A stretch of 64,000 nucleotides of DNA from CANDOC01 sp965261725 (GTDB lineage: Bacteria; Pseudomonadota; Gammaproteobacteria; Pseudomonadales; Endozoicomonadaceae), in NCBI GenBank assembly GCA_965261725.1, contig CBDHDU010000002.1, positions 434,001 to 498,000 of the forward strand. Direction: 5' to 3'. The position numbers and the translations under genes were made by a program. The notes beneath the pieces are model-generated. The model was not told the DNA's origin and made no database searches. It was given only the letters and a program-made list of their open reading frames with translations. Each line of letters opens with the position of its first letter. Within the stretch, counting starts at the first letter, position 1. Positions 1 through 7,148 of this stretch are shown here, piece by piece.

Positions 1-439
1 AAACATAATCGATGACAAGTATTTTTTTACTGGTTGGCACGTCCCTTAGAAATTCAGAATATAGCTCAAAAAGAGTAGTTTTTTCTTGAAGGGTTAACTG
101 CTTTATATATCTAAACCGTTTTTTTGGGCTGATCTGACCATTTTTATCATAGAGACGCCCTACTGGTTTAAAATTCGATAGAGGCATGCTTGAGGCTGCG
201 TGCTCGCCATACTGGTTTTGCAGTTCTGCAATAAGCGGCGCTGGGCTCCTGCCCACTCCAAGATAATGATACCCACTTGGTGGAAAATGATCCGATATCA
301 GGGCGATACAGCATCTGATTCCCATATAGCAGAAAACACCGATATTATTTTCAGCCAGTTTGTCATCAAATTCATCTGAATGGGCAGGGGATAGCTGTAT
401 AGTTATAACTATGAGCCAGCAGTAGGTTAAGGTTTTCAT
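1..439 (-). CDS. Secreted hypothetical protein, partial (runs off left edge)
   Basis: An open frame starts at an ATG at 439 and stays open through the left edge of the window, so the C-terminus is missing. The first 20 residues (MKTLTYCWLIVITIQLSPAHS) look like a signal peptide. About 146 codons are visible. The segment HYLGVGRSPAPLIAEL and, at the very edge, KKILVIDYV resemble the start and the PRPP-loop strand of a phosphoribosyltransferase-like fold, but the loop itself lies outside the window. I do not recognise the family with certainty. Nothing clear was seen in the 257 bases between it and the divergent gene at 697. Confidence 0.6.
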   Translation of the reverse strand, partial: MKTLTYCWLIVITIQLSPAHSDEFDDKLAENNIGVFCYMGIRCCIALISDHFPPSGYHYLGVGRSPAPLIAELQNQYGEHAASSMPLSNFKPVGRLYDKNGQISPKKRFRYIKQLTLQEKTTLFELYSEFLRDVPTSKKILVIDYV

Positions 440-696
440 TTTTTGTCACTTGCTGATTCTCCAAAACATGCAAAAGCCACTAACTGATTACTTAATGCTG
501 ATACAAATAAGTCCTATCAGTATTGCTGCAAGCCTTGTCTCTATTGATGCTCATTTTTGAAAAATGGGCTTATTCGCAGGTGCTTTAATATGTATTAGCT
601 TTTTATTCAAATAAAAGCAAAGACAATTCCGATATCTTATGTCAACAGAAGACTAAGGCTTCATCAGGTCTTGATGATAACTGTGTAGGTACACTA

Positions 697-1218
697 ATGT
701 TTAAACGTACCCCTGTTTCGAATTTAGCTACTGTTATTACAGTTTTTATAATACTGATGTCGTGTAATTTGGAGGCTGGTGATGCTGCAGGAGGTGCTGA
801 TATAAATTCATCAGCAAGTTGGTTAAAAAAATTCTGGGGATATGCATCCAGTGATCATATCTATCTGGGCATGTGGACCTGGCACTTTGACTACGACCCG
901 GATAATGAGTGGCGTAATCAGCTAATTGGAGGAAGTTATCAGGGATACTTTAGTGGTACCTTCAAGAACACCTATGGTGACAGAACCTGGACCGCAGGTG
1001 TACAACGGACACTCTATCAGGGGCGATGGCAGTCATTGAAGATCGAGGCAGGGTATCGGGCAGGCATGATGTATGGCTATAAAAAGAACCTGCAACTATT
1101 TGGTACCCCTTGGTTCCCACTTGCTCAGGCTATTGTTGATATTGATTACAAAGGCTTTGGTATCGAATTATCCTGGGCTGGAGTGATTCTGGGTGGTGGC
1201 GTTTTCTATCGGTTCTGA
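697..1218 (+). CDS. Small outer-membrane beta-barrel protein (PagP-like architecture)
   Basis: This 173-aa protein has an N-terminal signal sequence ending near residue 27 and then alternating polar/aromatic strands (IYLGMWTWHF, GGSYQGYFSGTFKNTYGD, IEAGYRAGMMYG, GIELSWAGVI), and it ends in phenylalanine (GGGVFYRF), which is the usual C-terminal signature of outer-membrane barrels. Its length and the WTWHF segment recall PagP and related eight-stranded lipid-A modifying enzymes, but the catalytic residues cannot be assigned from sequence alone. It sits immediately beside the left end of an IS630 remnant, so its original downstream neighbour may have been lost. Confidence 0.6.
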   Translation: MFKRTPVSNLATVITVFIILMSCNLEAGDAAGGADINSSASWLKKFWGYASSDHIYLGMWTWHFDYDPDNEWRNQLIGGSYQGYFSGTFKNTYGDRTWTAGVQRTLYQGRWQSLKIEAGYRAGMMYGYKKNLQLFGTPWFPLAQAIVDIDYKGFGIELSWAGVILGGGVFYRF

Positions 1219-1237
1219 TGTTTTTAATAATAAGTAC

Positions 1238-1960
1238 TCAGACAAATGAAATCATATATTCCTGACCAAACATATCAAAAACACGTTTTAGTTCTTTTTG
1301 GAATTCAGCAAAGTTCATAATCTTCAAGAGGTTAAGCCACTCATACTTTACCTTGTCCCATAAAATCTCAATCAGATTTAATTCCGGTGAATAGGTGGGC
1401 AGATAGCAAACAATCAGCTTCTTTTCGATCATCCAATCATCCAGTTTCTCTCGGAACTTTTTGCAGGTATGAATGCTGGCATTATCGACTACCACCAAAG
1501 TGTACCGGTCGCCAGTGCTGTATTTCGGGTCTTGCATCTGTTCAGCAAAATCTTCAAATACACGGATGACTTCATCACCAGTCACTGCTCCGCAGACAGG
1601 ATAGTAAAACAAATCGTTATCACGATTCATGAAACCCAGAACATTTATGCGCTGACTATTGACCGAGGAAACTCTCAACTGCTCTCCCTTCTGTTGCCAG
1701 GCATATGGAATGCACGGTTGTTGGGAGAAGCCCGACTCATCAAAATAGAACAGATTTATAAGGCCTTTGCGCTCAGCTTCCTGAGCATTTTTCAGCGCGT
1801 GATGACGGCGCTCAAAAGATTCTTGATCTCGCTTATGCCGACAGGACTTTCGTACCCGCTTGTAAACCAGCCCGATTTTTTTTTGCCATCCTCTTCAGAG
1901 TTTTTAATGAAGCCGATTTGCCAGTTTCTTCTTCAAGTTTTGCCTGCGCATAAGATATGC
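1238..1960 (-). pseudogene. IS630-family transposase, C-terminal part with frameshift
   Basis: Read from 1960 downwards, this encodes the catalytic part of an IS630 transposase: SYAQAKLEEETGKSASLKTL, then after a frameshift FYFDESGFSQQPCIPYAW, VVVDNASIH and YLPTYSPELNLIEILWDKVK, giving the D-D-E triad of the family. The frame is broken at a run of nine A residues (T9 at 1876-1884 on the plus strand); a run of eight restores one continuous protein with the HTH fragment at 3886-3568. The intact-looking last 146 codons (1678-1238) could not make a working transposase without the N-terminal domain. Either the gene is dead or the A-run allows transcriptional slippage. Confidence 0.75.
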
Positions 1961-3567
1961 CAGCAATTCCCGAACATTAAACGACAAACTAATTATACTT
2001 CGGAGTGGCCAATAGAATTAGTTGGAGACGAAGAAGCCTTCTCCACCGTCGCAGAGCAGTCAATTTCTCTACATATCAAACACTGAAACACAAGGCTACT
2101 CAGCCTCTATGTGGTATCAAGCTCCAGGCTTTTGAGGCTGACACTTTTTCCCCTTGCGATCGCCGTAAGAAACTCTGTCCATGAATCAATGAAGAACCAG
2201 TCGAACAAGCCCCTGATAGCGTGCCAAAGCGCTTTCTTTGATTTCGATGCTGATAACGCTTTTTGAAAAAGAGGGCAGGCAAGCTGCTCGATTTGGTCAA
2301 TAAGGAAGGCGGTAAACGTCAGGCTGGCGAAGTTAGTCGCCAGGTGCATTTTACCGTGCCCGTAGTTGTGTTCCAGGTTGTAGCCTTGTGTTTTCAGTGT
2401 GTTAAACGTCTCATTCTCTATTTTCCACTTAGCGCGTCCTCCTCGCATGATTTTTGCCACGCTTTCTTTGGTGATTTCAATATCAGTCACCCAGGTATTG
2501 GTGTACTTCTTGTCATTGGGGCTGATTTCCACGTACTCAAGGTAGTTGACCAGAATATCCTGATGGGATTTGTTGATGGGAACGCCATTGATGAACCGGA
2601 ACCAATGCCGGTAGCCGTCTTCATCGGTGAATTCATAACGTGTGACCTTACCGGCGATGTCCATCTCATCGACGGCCTCATAAAGCGACACATGGCTGGT
2701 GTCTTTCGCGACCATAATGAAGCTGTAGTCGTAGGATTTCACCAATTTGATCGTGGGACCATCGGAGTACAAGTCGTCAAAATTCAGTACCAACTTAAGG
2801 TGTGGGTGTTCTCTGGCAATATTCGACAGGAGCCTTTCGAGTGCTGTTTTTTCACAGTCGTTTTTTGAAGCATCGACTTGTTGAATAATGGGTTCCGGCA
2901 TTAAAGGCAGCACTTCTTTCTTGCCCGGCTTAACCAGACAGCAGCCCAATAGTTGGTGATAATACTGGGGATTCTTGCTGTCTGGCTTTTTCACACAGCA
3001 CTCTGGACAATCAATTTTTCCCGAAGAAAAATGCCCCGTCCCATCAATAGGCGCAAGATAGCCTTCCTCAAAGTACTCAAACTGCCTGAGCCGCCCGGAG
3101 CGCTGAACATAGGCGAATAACGCCGTGAAAAATTTCCGCAAATACCGAGTTTCGATCGGGTCAAGCAGCTCAGCGAGGCGAGAATCACTCGGCACTCTAT
3201 TGACATTGTAGAGTGATTTCAGGTTGTGAATTTTATCTGTATTCTGTACGCAGTCCTGATCAAATTTCAGCAACGACGGATATTTAAGGTGCATGACCGC
3301 CAGGCCACACATGATGGCATCATGCAGTGCGATCTTGTCATGGTTGTTCACCGGCCTAAAATCTGGAACCTTGGCAGCTTCTTTGGAGACGACGCTGATT
3401 AGTTTTTCAGCCAGCGCTTTTTGTTGTTTTTTTGTTGAAGACACAGAGAATACGACTGTAGATGTATAGTCTGCATACTGTACCTCAAAGTCTGCGATTT
3501 AGGGAATATCAGAACTACCGCTATCCCTTGGTATCACTGGTTTTAATCAAGTGCTCGGGAATTACTG
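1961..3567 (-). mobile_element. Complete 1607-bp DDE insertion sequence with 9-bp target duplication
   Basis: The left end CAGCAATTCCCGAACA (1961-1976) and the inverted right end CAGTAATTCCCGAGCA (3567-3552) form a 16-bp terminal inverted repeat with two mismatches. The element is flanked by an exact 9-bp direct repeat AAGATATGC at 1952-1960 and 3568-3576. Removing the element and one repeat rejoins the IS630 transposase reading frame (..EEPRRIS-YAQAKLEE..), which proves the borders. It carries a single transposase gene. Confidence 0.9.
2107..3444 (-). CDS. DDE transposase (IS4-superfamily-like, subgroup unassigned)
   Basis: This 445-aa protein shows candidate catalytic segments LAPIDGTGHFSS (about residue 132), LVLNFDDLYSDGP (about 222) and WKIENETFNTLKTQGYNLEH (about 350). 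The last, with KIENE followed by FNTLK and HNYGHG, recalls transposases grouped with unclassified (ISNCY, ISDol1-like) elements within the wider IS4 superfamily; I could not assign it to a named group. The gene fills its element (1961-3567), has no visible internal stop and may be functional. Confidence 0.8.
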   Translation of the reverse strand: MSSTKKQQKALAEKLISVVSKEAAKVPDFRPVNNHDKIALHDAIMCGLAVMHLKYPSLLKFDQDCVQNTDKIHNLKSLYNVNRVPSDSRLAELLDPIETRYLRKFFTALFAYVQRSGRLRQFEYFEEGYLAPIDGTGHFSSGKIDCPECCVKKPDSKNPQYYHQLLGCCLVKPGKKEVLPLMPEPIIQQVDASKNDCEKTALERLLSNIAREHPHLKLVLNFDDLYSDGPTIKLVKSYDYSFIMVAKDTSHVSLYEAVDEMDIAGKVTRYEFTDEDGYRHWFRFINGVPINKSHQDILVNYLEYVEISPNDKKYTNTWVTDIEITKESVAKIMRGGRAKWKIENETFNTLKTQGYNLEHNYGHGKMHLATNFASLTFTAFLIDQIEQLACPLFQKALSASKSKKALWHAIRGLFDWFFIDSWTEFLTAIARGKSVSLKSLELDTT

Positions 3568-3886
3568 AAGATATGCGGCGAGGCTCCTCTGAAATCAGTT
3601 CAGCGAGGCGTTGCGTTTCCTGAGCATTGTAGATCGGCTGCGGACCGCCGCCATGGGCTTTGTATAGCCCTCGTATACCTAAGAACTCCCAGTCATCAAT
3701 CCACCGAGAGACTGTCTGATACTGAACATCAAAAACATCCGCTATCTGGGACAGAGAGTACCCCTTCAAGCTGAGCAATACCGCATGAGCACGCTCTCTT
3801 ACGCAAGGCAAAGACCCGTTGCGCATGGCGCACTTTAGCGTATGGATAATGGCACTATCAGTGATGGAGCAAGCAGTCTTCTTCAT
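3568..3886 (-). pseudogene. IS630-family transposase, N-terminal HTH fragment
   Basis: The frame from ATG 3886 (MKKTACSITDSAIIHTL) encodes the helix-turn-helix domain of an IS630 transposase, including GYSLSQIADVFDVQYQTVSR and the RWIDDWEFLGIRGLYK segment. After residue S of EEPRRIS at 3576-3568 the frame enters the end of the inserted element and stops at 3521. The matching downstream half begins at 1960. Confidence 0.85.
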
Positions 3887-3973
3887 AACAACAGACGCAG
3901 AGTTGCAATAACAAATAATATAGCTCACTGCCAAGCAGTACTATCGTATGCTGAATAAGCATTCAATATATGA

Positions 3974-4192
3974 AAACTATTATCCGGGTACTTATTGAAA
4001 CTTACAGACTGCCCTTCATCATTCCCCGGAGGCTCTACAATTCCTTTGCTGGCAATTGGCATTGGTATCTGGCTGATTTATCACGCGCCGGTGAGCAATC
4101 TGATTTTTGGTTTCGGTGGGCTTTGTCTGGGTGTGCCTCTTTATCTGTTATCCGGAAAGCAGCGTGCCAGAGCGACTCCTGTTAGCAGTTAA
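3974..4192 (+). pseudogene. Amino-acid permease (APC-type) C-terminal remnant
   Basis: The frame ending at 4192 encodes GGSTIPLLAIGIGIWLIY, VSNLIFGFGGLCLG and VPLYLLSGK, which reads like the last two membrane helices of an APC-superfamily amino-acid transporter; the usual preceding motif RLPFIIP lies in the next frame and joins it after a one-base shift at the CCCC near 4022. No upstream part of the gene is present, because the IS630 element ends just before it. It is a decayed 3' end, not a functional gene. The permease assignment is moderate. Confidence 0.5.
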
Positions 4193-4223
4193 CAACAGGC
4201 GCCTGACTGGTTAATCTGGTGAT

Positions 4224-4883
4224 ATGGATAGACGAAGAATAAAAACCATATTGCTTGTTGTTCTGCTCTCGGGACTGGTTGTTCGGCTGATTACTGCGGG
4301 CACCAATATTCAGGTTGTTGGCTTGTTTCCCGGTAAAGCGGTGGTGGTTATTGATGGTCAGCGAAGTGTACTGTCTCAGGGTGAGTCCAAAGGTGATGTA
4401 AAAGTACTGAAAGTCTTCAGTGATGGTGCATTACTTGAGGTTGCAGGGGCTCAACAACGTTACCCGCTGACCTGGGAGGGCACGACAGGCTATGCCGAGC
4501 CGACAGATAAGCAGGTCGTAAGATTGTTGCGCCATACCAGCGGTCACTACTTTGTAACGGGTGAAATCAATGATATCCCCATTCCCATGATTCTTGATAC
4601 CGGTGCAACCACCATCGCTATGAATGAACAGCATGCCCGGCGGCTGGGCATTGATTATCAATCCGGTGAAGTAGTTTATGCGAGTACTGCGAATGGGCTA
4701 GTGAAGAGCTATCGGGTCACGCTGCGCTCAGTCAGTATCAAAGGGTTGCAGGTTGAGAATGTTCAGGCTGCGGTTATCAGCGGCGCTTTTCCTGAAAAAG
4801 TACTGCTGGGAATGAGCTACCTGACCAAGGTTAATATGCGCGAAGCTGGTAACGGCATATTGTTGCTGGAAGCTAAATTTTGA
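4224..4883 (+). CDS. Membrane-anchored retropepsin-like aspartic protease
   Basis: This 219-aa protein has one N-terminal hydrophobic segment (ILLVVLLSGLVVRLITAG, residues 9-26) and a periplasmic-looking domain. The segment PMILDTGATTIAMNEQHARR carries the D-T-G active-site motif at residues 125-127 in the context typical of clan AA aspartic proteases (TIGR02281-type), which work as dimers like retroviral proteases. The second strand LLGMSYLTKVNM near the C-terminus is the usual G-M-x-x-L motif. The substrate is unknown. It starts 31 bases after the permease remnant and is probably expressed alone. Confidence 0.8.
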   Translation: MDRRRIKTILLVVLLSGLVVRLITAGTNIQVVGLFPGKAVVVIDGQRSVLSQGESKGDVKVLKVFSDGALLEVAGAQQRYPLTWEGTTGYAEPTDKQVVRLLRHTSGHYFVTGEINDIPIPMILDTGATTIAMNEQHARRLGIDYQSGEVVYASTANGLVKSYRVTLRSVSIKGLQVENVQAAVISGAFPEKVLLGMSYLTKVNMREAGNGILLLEAKF

Positions 4884-4987
4884 GTTGTTATAACATAACA
4901 TATTGATTTTAAGCCCAAGAACCCTCATATTTCGCTCAGCAGGCAACATTGCTAGAATGCGAACCTGCCGCAGTAGAGGAATTTTGA

Positions 4988-5581
4988 GTGTCAGTCACAT
5001 ACGTCGCATCGTCCAAGCTACCGACCCCACATGGTGAGTTTGTGATGCACGGCTTTGATGAGCCGGGTACCGGGAAAGAACACCTGGCCTTAACCATGGG
5101 GGATGTCAGTAACGGTGAACCGGTACTGGCGAGAATTCATTCTGAATGTTTGACCGGCGATGCACTGGGAAGCCTGCGCTGTGACTGCGGTGCGCAGTTA
5201 CAGAGTGCGATGGCTGCCATTGCAGAAGTGGGTCACGGGGTTATTCTGTACCTTCGACAGGAAGGTCGAGGCATTGGCCTGATTAACAAGGTACGCGCTT
5301 ATCACCTGCAGGATGACGGACTGGACACGGTTCAGGCCAATGAGCATCTGGGCTTTGCACCTGATCTGCGTCAGTATGATATGTGTAATGCCATGCTTGA
5401 ACACTTGGGTATTACCAAGTTGCGTCTGATGACCAATAACCCGCGCAAGATCAAAGCGATGGAAACTATTGGTGTTGAAATCACTGAGCGTGTGCCGCTG
5501 CAGACCGGCCAGAATCCACACAATGAACGCTATATCGCGACCAAAGTGTGGAAGATGGGGCATATGTATAAAACAGCCTGA
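4988..5581 (+). CDS. ribA: GTP cyclohydrolase II (riboflavin synthesis)
   Basis: RibA opens the imidazole ring of GTP, giving formate, pyrophosphate and the pyrimidine that starts riboflavin synthesis. The 197-aa length is that of free-standing RibA. Visible motifs are RIHSECLTGDALGSLRCDCG with the three zinc-binding cysteines, LRQEGRGIGLINK for GTP binding, and NNPRKIKAMETIGVEI near the end. The start is GTG at 4988, with AGAGGA about seven bases upstream; no ATG fits the conserved N-terminus. The gene stands alone, with no other riboflavin gene nearby. Confidence 0.95.
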   Translation: MSVTYVASSKLPTPHGEFVMHGFDEPGTGKEHLALTMGDVSNGEPVLARIHSECLTGDALGSLRCDCGAQLQSAMAAIAEVGHGVILYLRQEGRGIGLINKVRAYHLQDDGLDTVQANEHLGFAPDLRQYDMCNAMLEHLGITKLRLMTNNPRKIKAMETIGVEITERVPLQTGQNPHNERYIATKVWKMGHMYKTA

Positions 5582-5931
5582 TTGAAATCCGGATATCGTT
5601 TTCTATTACAGTCTGGTTGAGGCAGAAATAACCCAGCCGAAAAAAAATTGAACCAAAAGGCAGTGGGAGTCAGATTCACTCCCGCTGTAAAACTCATAGT
5701 TAATTCAGAAAAGTGATGCTTATTCTTCAAGCTTTGCTGGCTCCACTGCTTGCGCTCTCCAACTCAATGAGCACTTAAACGACTAAATGCTTCAGATATA
5801 AGATTGTTAATCTGGCATCCAAATAGCATTTATTCTGTATGCATGCGCTTTGCTATACTGGGTTTTCTGTAATTCATACGGCAAATGTTGCGTAAAATTC
5901 AATTAACAATCTGAAATGCAGTTATTTGATA
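5582..5931. other. Intergenic region with one inverted repeat
   Basis: No gene is seen in this 350-base stretch. A 10-bp inverted repeat, CAGTGGGAGT at 5661-5670 and ACTCCCGCTG at 5678-5687 with one G-T pair, could end transcription of ribA, although no T-run follows on the plus strand. The region is AT-rich towards the next gene, where its promoter should lie. Confidence 0.4.
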
Positions 5932-6813
5932 ATGCAATTAAAAAAGAGTTACCTTTTGGGCTTCTTTTTAGCAGTATTTGGATATCAGGCTATCCAAACT
6001 GTTGCGATTGATCAAACTTGGGAAAAATGCGAAAAAGAATCAAATAATTCAAAACTACATTGCGATATATGCGATGAAATGAGAGGTTTTTTTCTGGAAA
6101 GTAACCCTGAATATTACTCAAAAAAATCAGGATGTACTAAATATGAAGAAAATAAAATAAAGGTAAGGCTACCTGATCATGCTGTAAGTAGCTCTATCAA
6201 TGTTGCTGCAGCAACATATGCAAAAGATGATACAAGGAAAGAAGGTGATGAAAGGAGGGGGGAAGAGGGAAAAGCAGAAAACAGATTAATAAGTAGTTTT
6301 GGAATCGTATGTCAGGGTGAACTTTCAATATATAGTGATAAATGCTTCAGTTGTCCCAGTGCGAAAGATCTAGATGATATTTATGATTCTCTTTTGAGTT
6401 ATTTGGAAGTTAAAAGGCGTTCTTTTATTTTCAATCACCATTTGGAGTTTTTTGAATATCAGTCTGAAAAAACAGGAAGTGAAAAGTTGCATAAAAAAAC
6501 AATACAACTAGAGAGTACGGACGCCAGATATTATGTGGTCAGATTTGATACCCGTGCGCTTGAAAATAAGGGAATTGCCTGGCTATCAGTTCAGCCTCCT
6601 GATGAAGGTGAAAGGAAAAAACAGCCATTTTTTTATGCTATAGAGCGAAAGCTTTGTTACGATGATGAACATAAAGCAATCACCTGGGATTATCCTTGTT
6701 TGATCGGAACTAAACTAGTGATGCTGTATTTTGTTTGCCCCTATGGCTGTTCAAAACTAAGTGCTCATAAGCGTGAACGCTCATCGAGTTTTTCAGTTGC
6801 GCCAAAAAAATGA
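5932..6813 (+). CDS. Secreted cysteine-containing protein of unknown function
   Basis: The likely start is ATG 5932, giving MQLKKSYLLGFFLAVFGY, a clear signal peptide, with cleavage near QTVA. The 293-aa product is charged, with many Lys/Glu residues and paired cysteines (KLHCDICDEM, CFSCPSA, CPYGC) that may form disulfides in the periplasm or outside the cell. A Glu/Arg/Lys-rich linker around residues 105-118 separates two parts. Codon use is AT-rich compared with the neighbouring housekeeping genes, which suggests recent acquisition. I do not recognise the family. No strong ribosome binding site marks the start. Confidence 0.6.
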   Translation: MQLKKSYLLGFFLAVFGYQAIQTVAIDQTWEKCEKESNNSKLHCDICDEMRGFFLESNPEYYSKKSGCTKYEENKIKVRLPDHAVSSSINVAAATYAKDDTRKEGDERRGEEGKAENRLISSFGIVCQGELSIYSDKCFSCPSAKDLDDIYDSLLSYLEVKRRSFIFNHHLEFFEYQSEKTGSEKLHKKTIQLESTDARYYVVRFDTRALENKGIAWLSVQPPDEGERKKQPFFYAIERKLCYDDEHKAITWDYPCLIGTKLVMLYFVCPYGCSKLSAHKRERSSSFSVAPKK

Positions 6814-7148
6814 AAGGGTGTTTTTTTGTAGCCTTCCTCAATTGAATGCCTATAGCTTCCAGGGCGAAAGTACGGGGTGTACTTTAGTGCAAATAAACGT
6901 GAACTGACGGATAATAGCTCCACAATTTATTGTATTTTTATCGCTCTATCTGCATTACGATAGTCGCAATTATGACTTTGTGTTCTAAAAACCGGTTAGT
7001 GTGGAACTATGGTCAGCGCGGTGCTTTCGCCCTGCTATAGCTTCAGCAGCAGATCGTAAGGAGGCAGGAAGTGTAAAGGTCGGTGAGGGAGGGGCTGCTG
7101 CTATGACTAAAAGTGGCAATAATAGTCATAGCAGGTCTGAAAGAGGTA
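6814..7148. other. Intergenic region between unknown gene and dxs
   Basis: No convincing gene was found here. The only structure seen is a perfect 12-bp inverted repeat at 7098-7109 and 7123-7134, described separately. A plus-strand open frame across 7001-7282 overlaps the 3' end of dxs and has no recognisable features. Confidence 0.4.
7098..7134 (-). terminator. Perfect 12-bp hairpin after dxs
   Basis: CTGCTATGACTA and its exact complement TAGTCATAGCAG are separated by 13 bases and lie 15 bases after the dxs stop codon. No T-run follows on the minus strand, so this may be a weak terminator or an RNA-stabilising stem. Confidence 0.4.

Larger units (their letters stand above)
1233..3951 (-). 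mobile_element. IS630-family element, interrupted by another IS (ends approximate)
   Basis: The two halves of one IS630-type transposase lie at 3886-3568 and 1960-1238 and are separated by a complete second element at 1961-3567. Both outer ends carry an AGTACT motif (near 1234 on the plus strand and near 3946 on the minus strand) next to TA, the target used by this family, but the longer inverted repeat is not well conserved and the borders are therefore approximate. Its insertion lies next to the surviving tail of an amino-acid permease gene at 3974-4192. Confidence 0.6.

Noticed and set aside
1469..2086. Open frame of 205 codons on the plus strand
   Set aside because: Antisense to the IS630 transposase remnant; the minus-strand translation explains the region.
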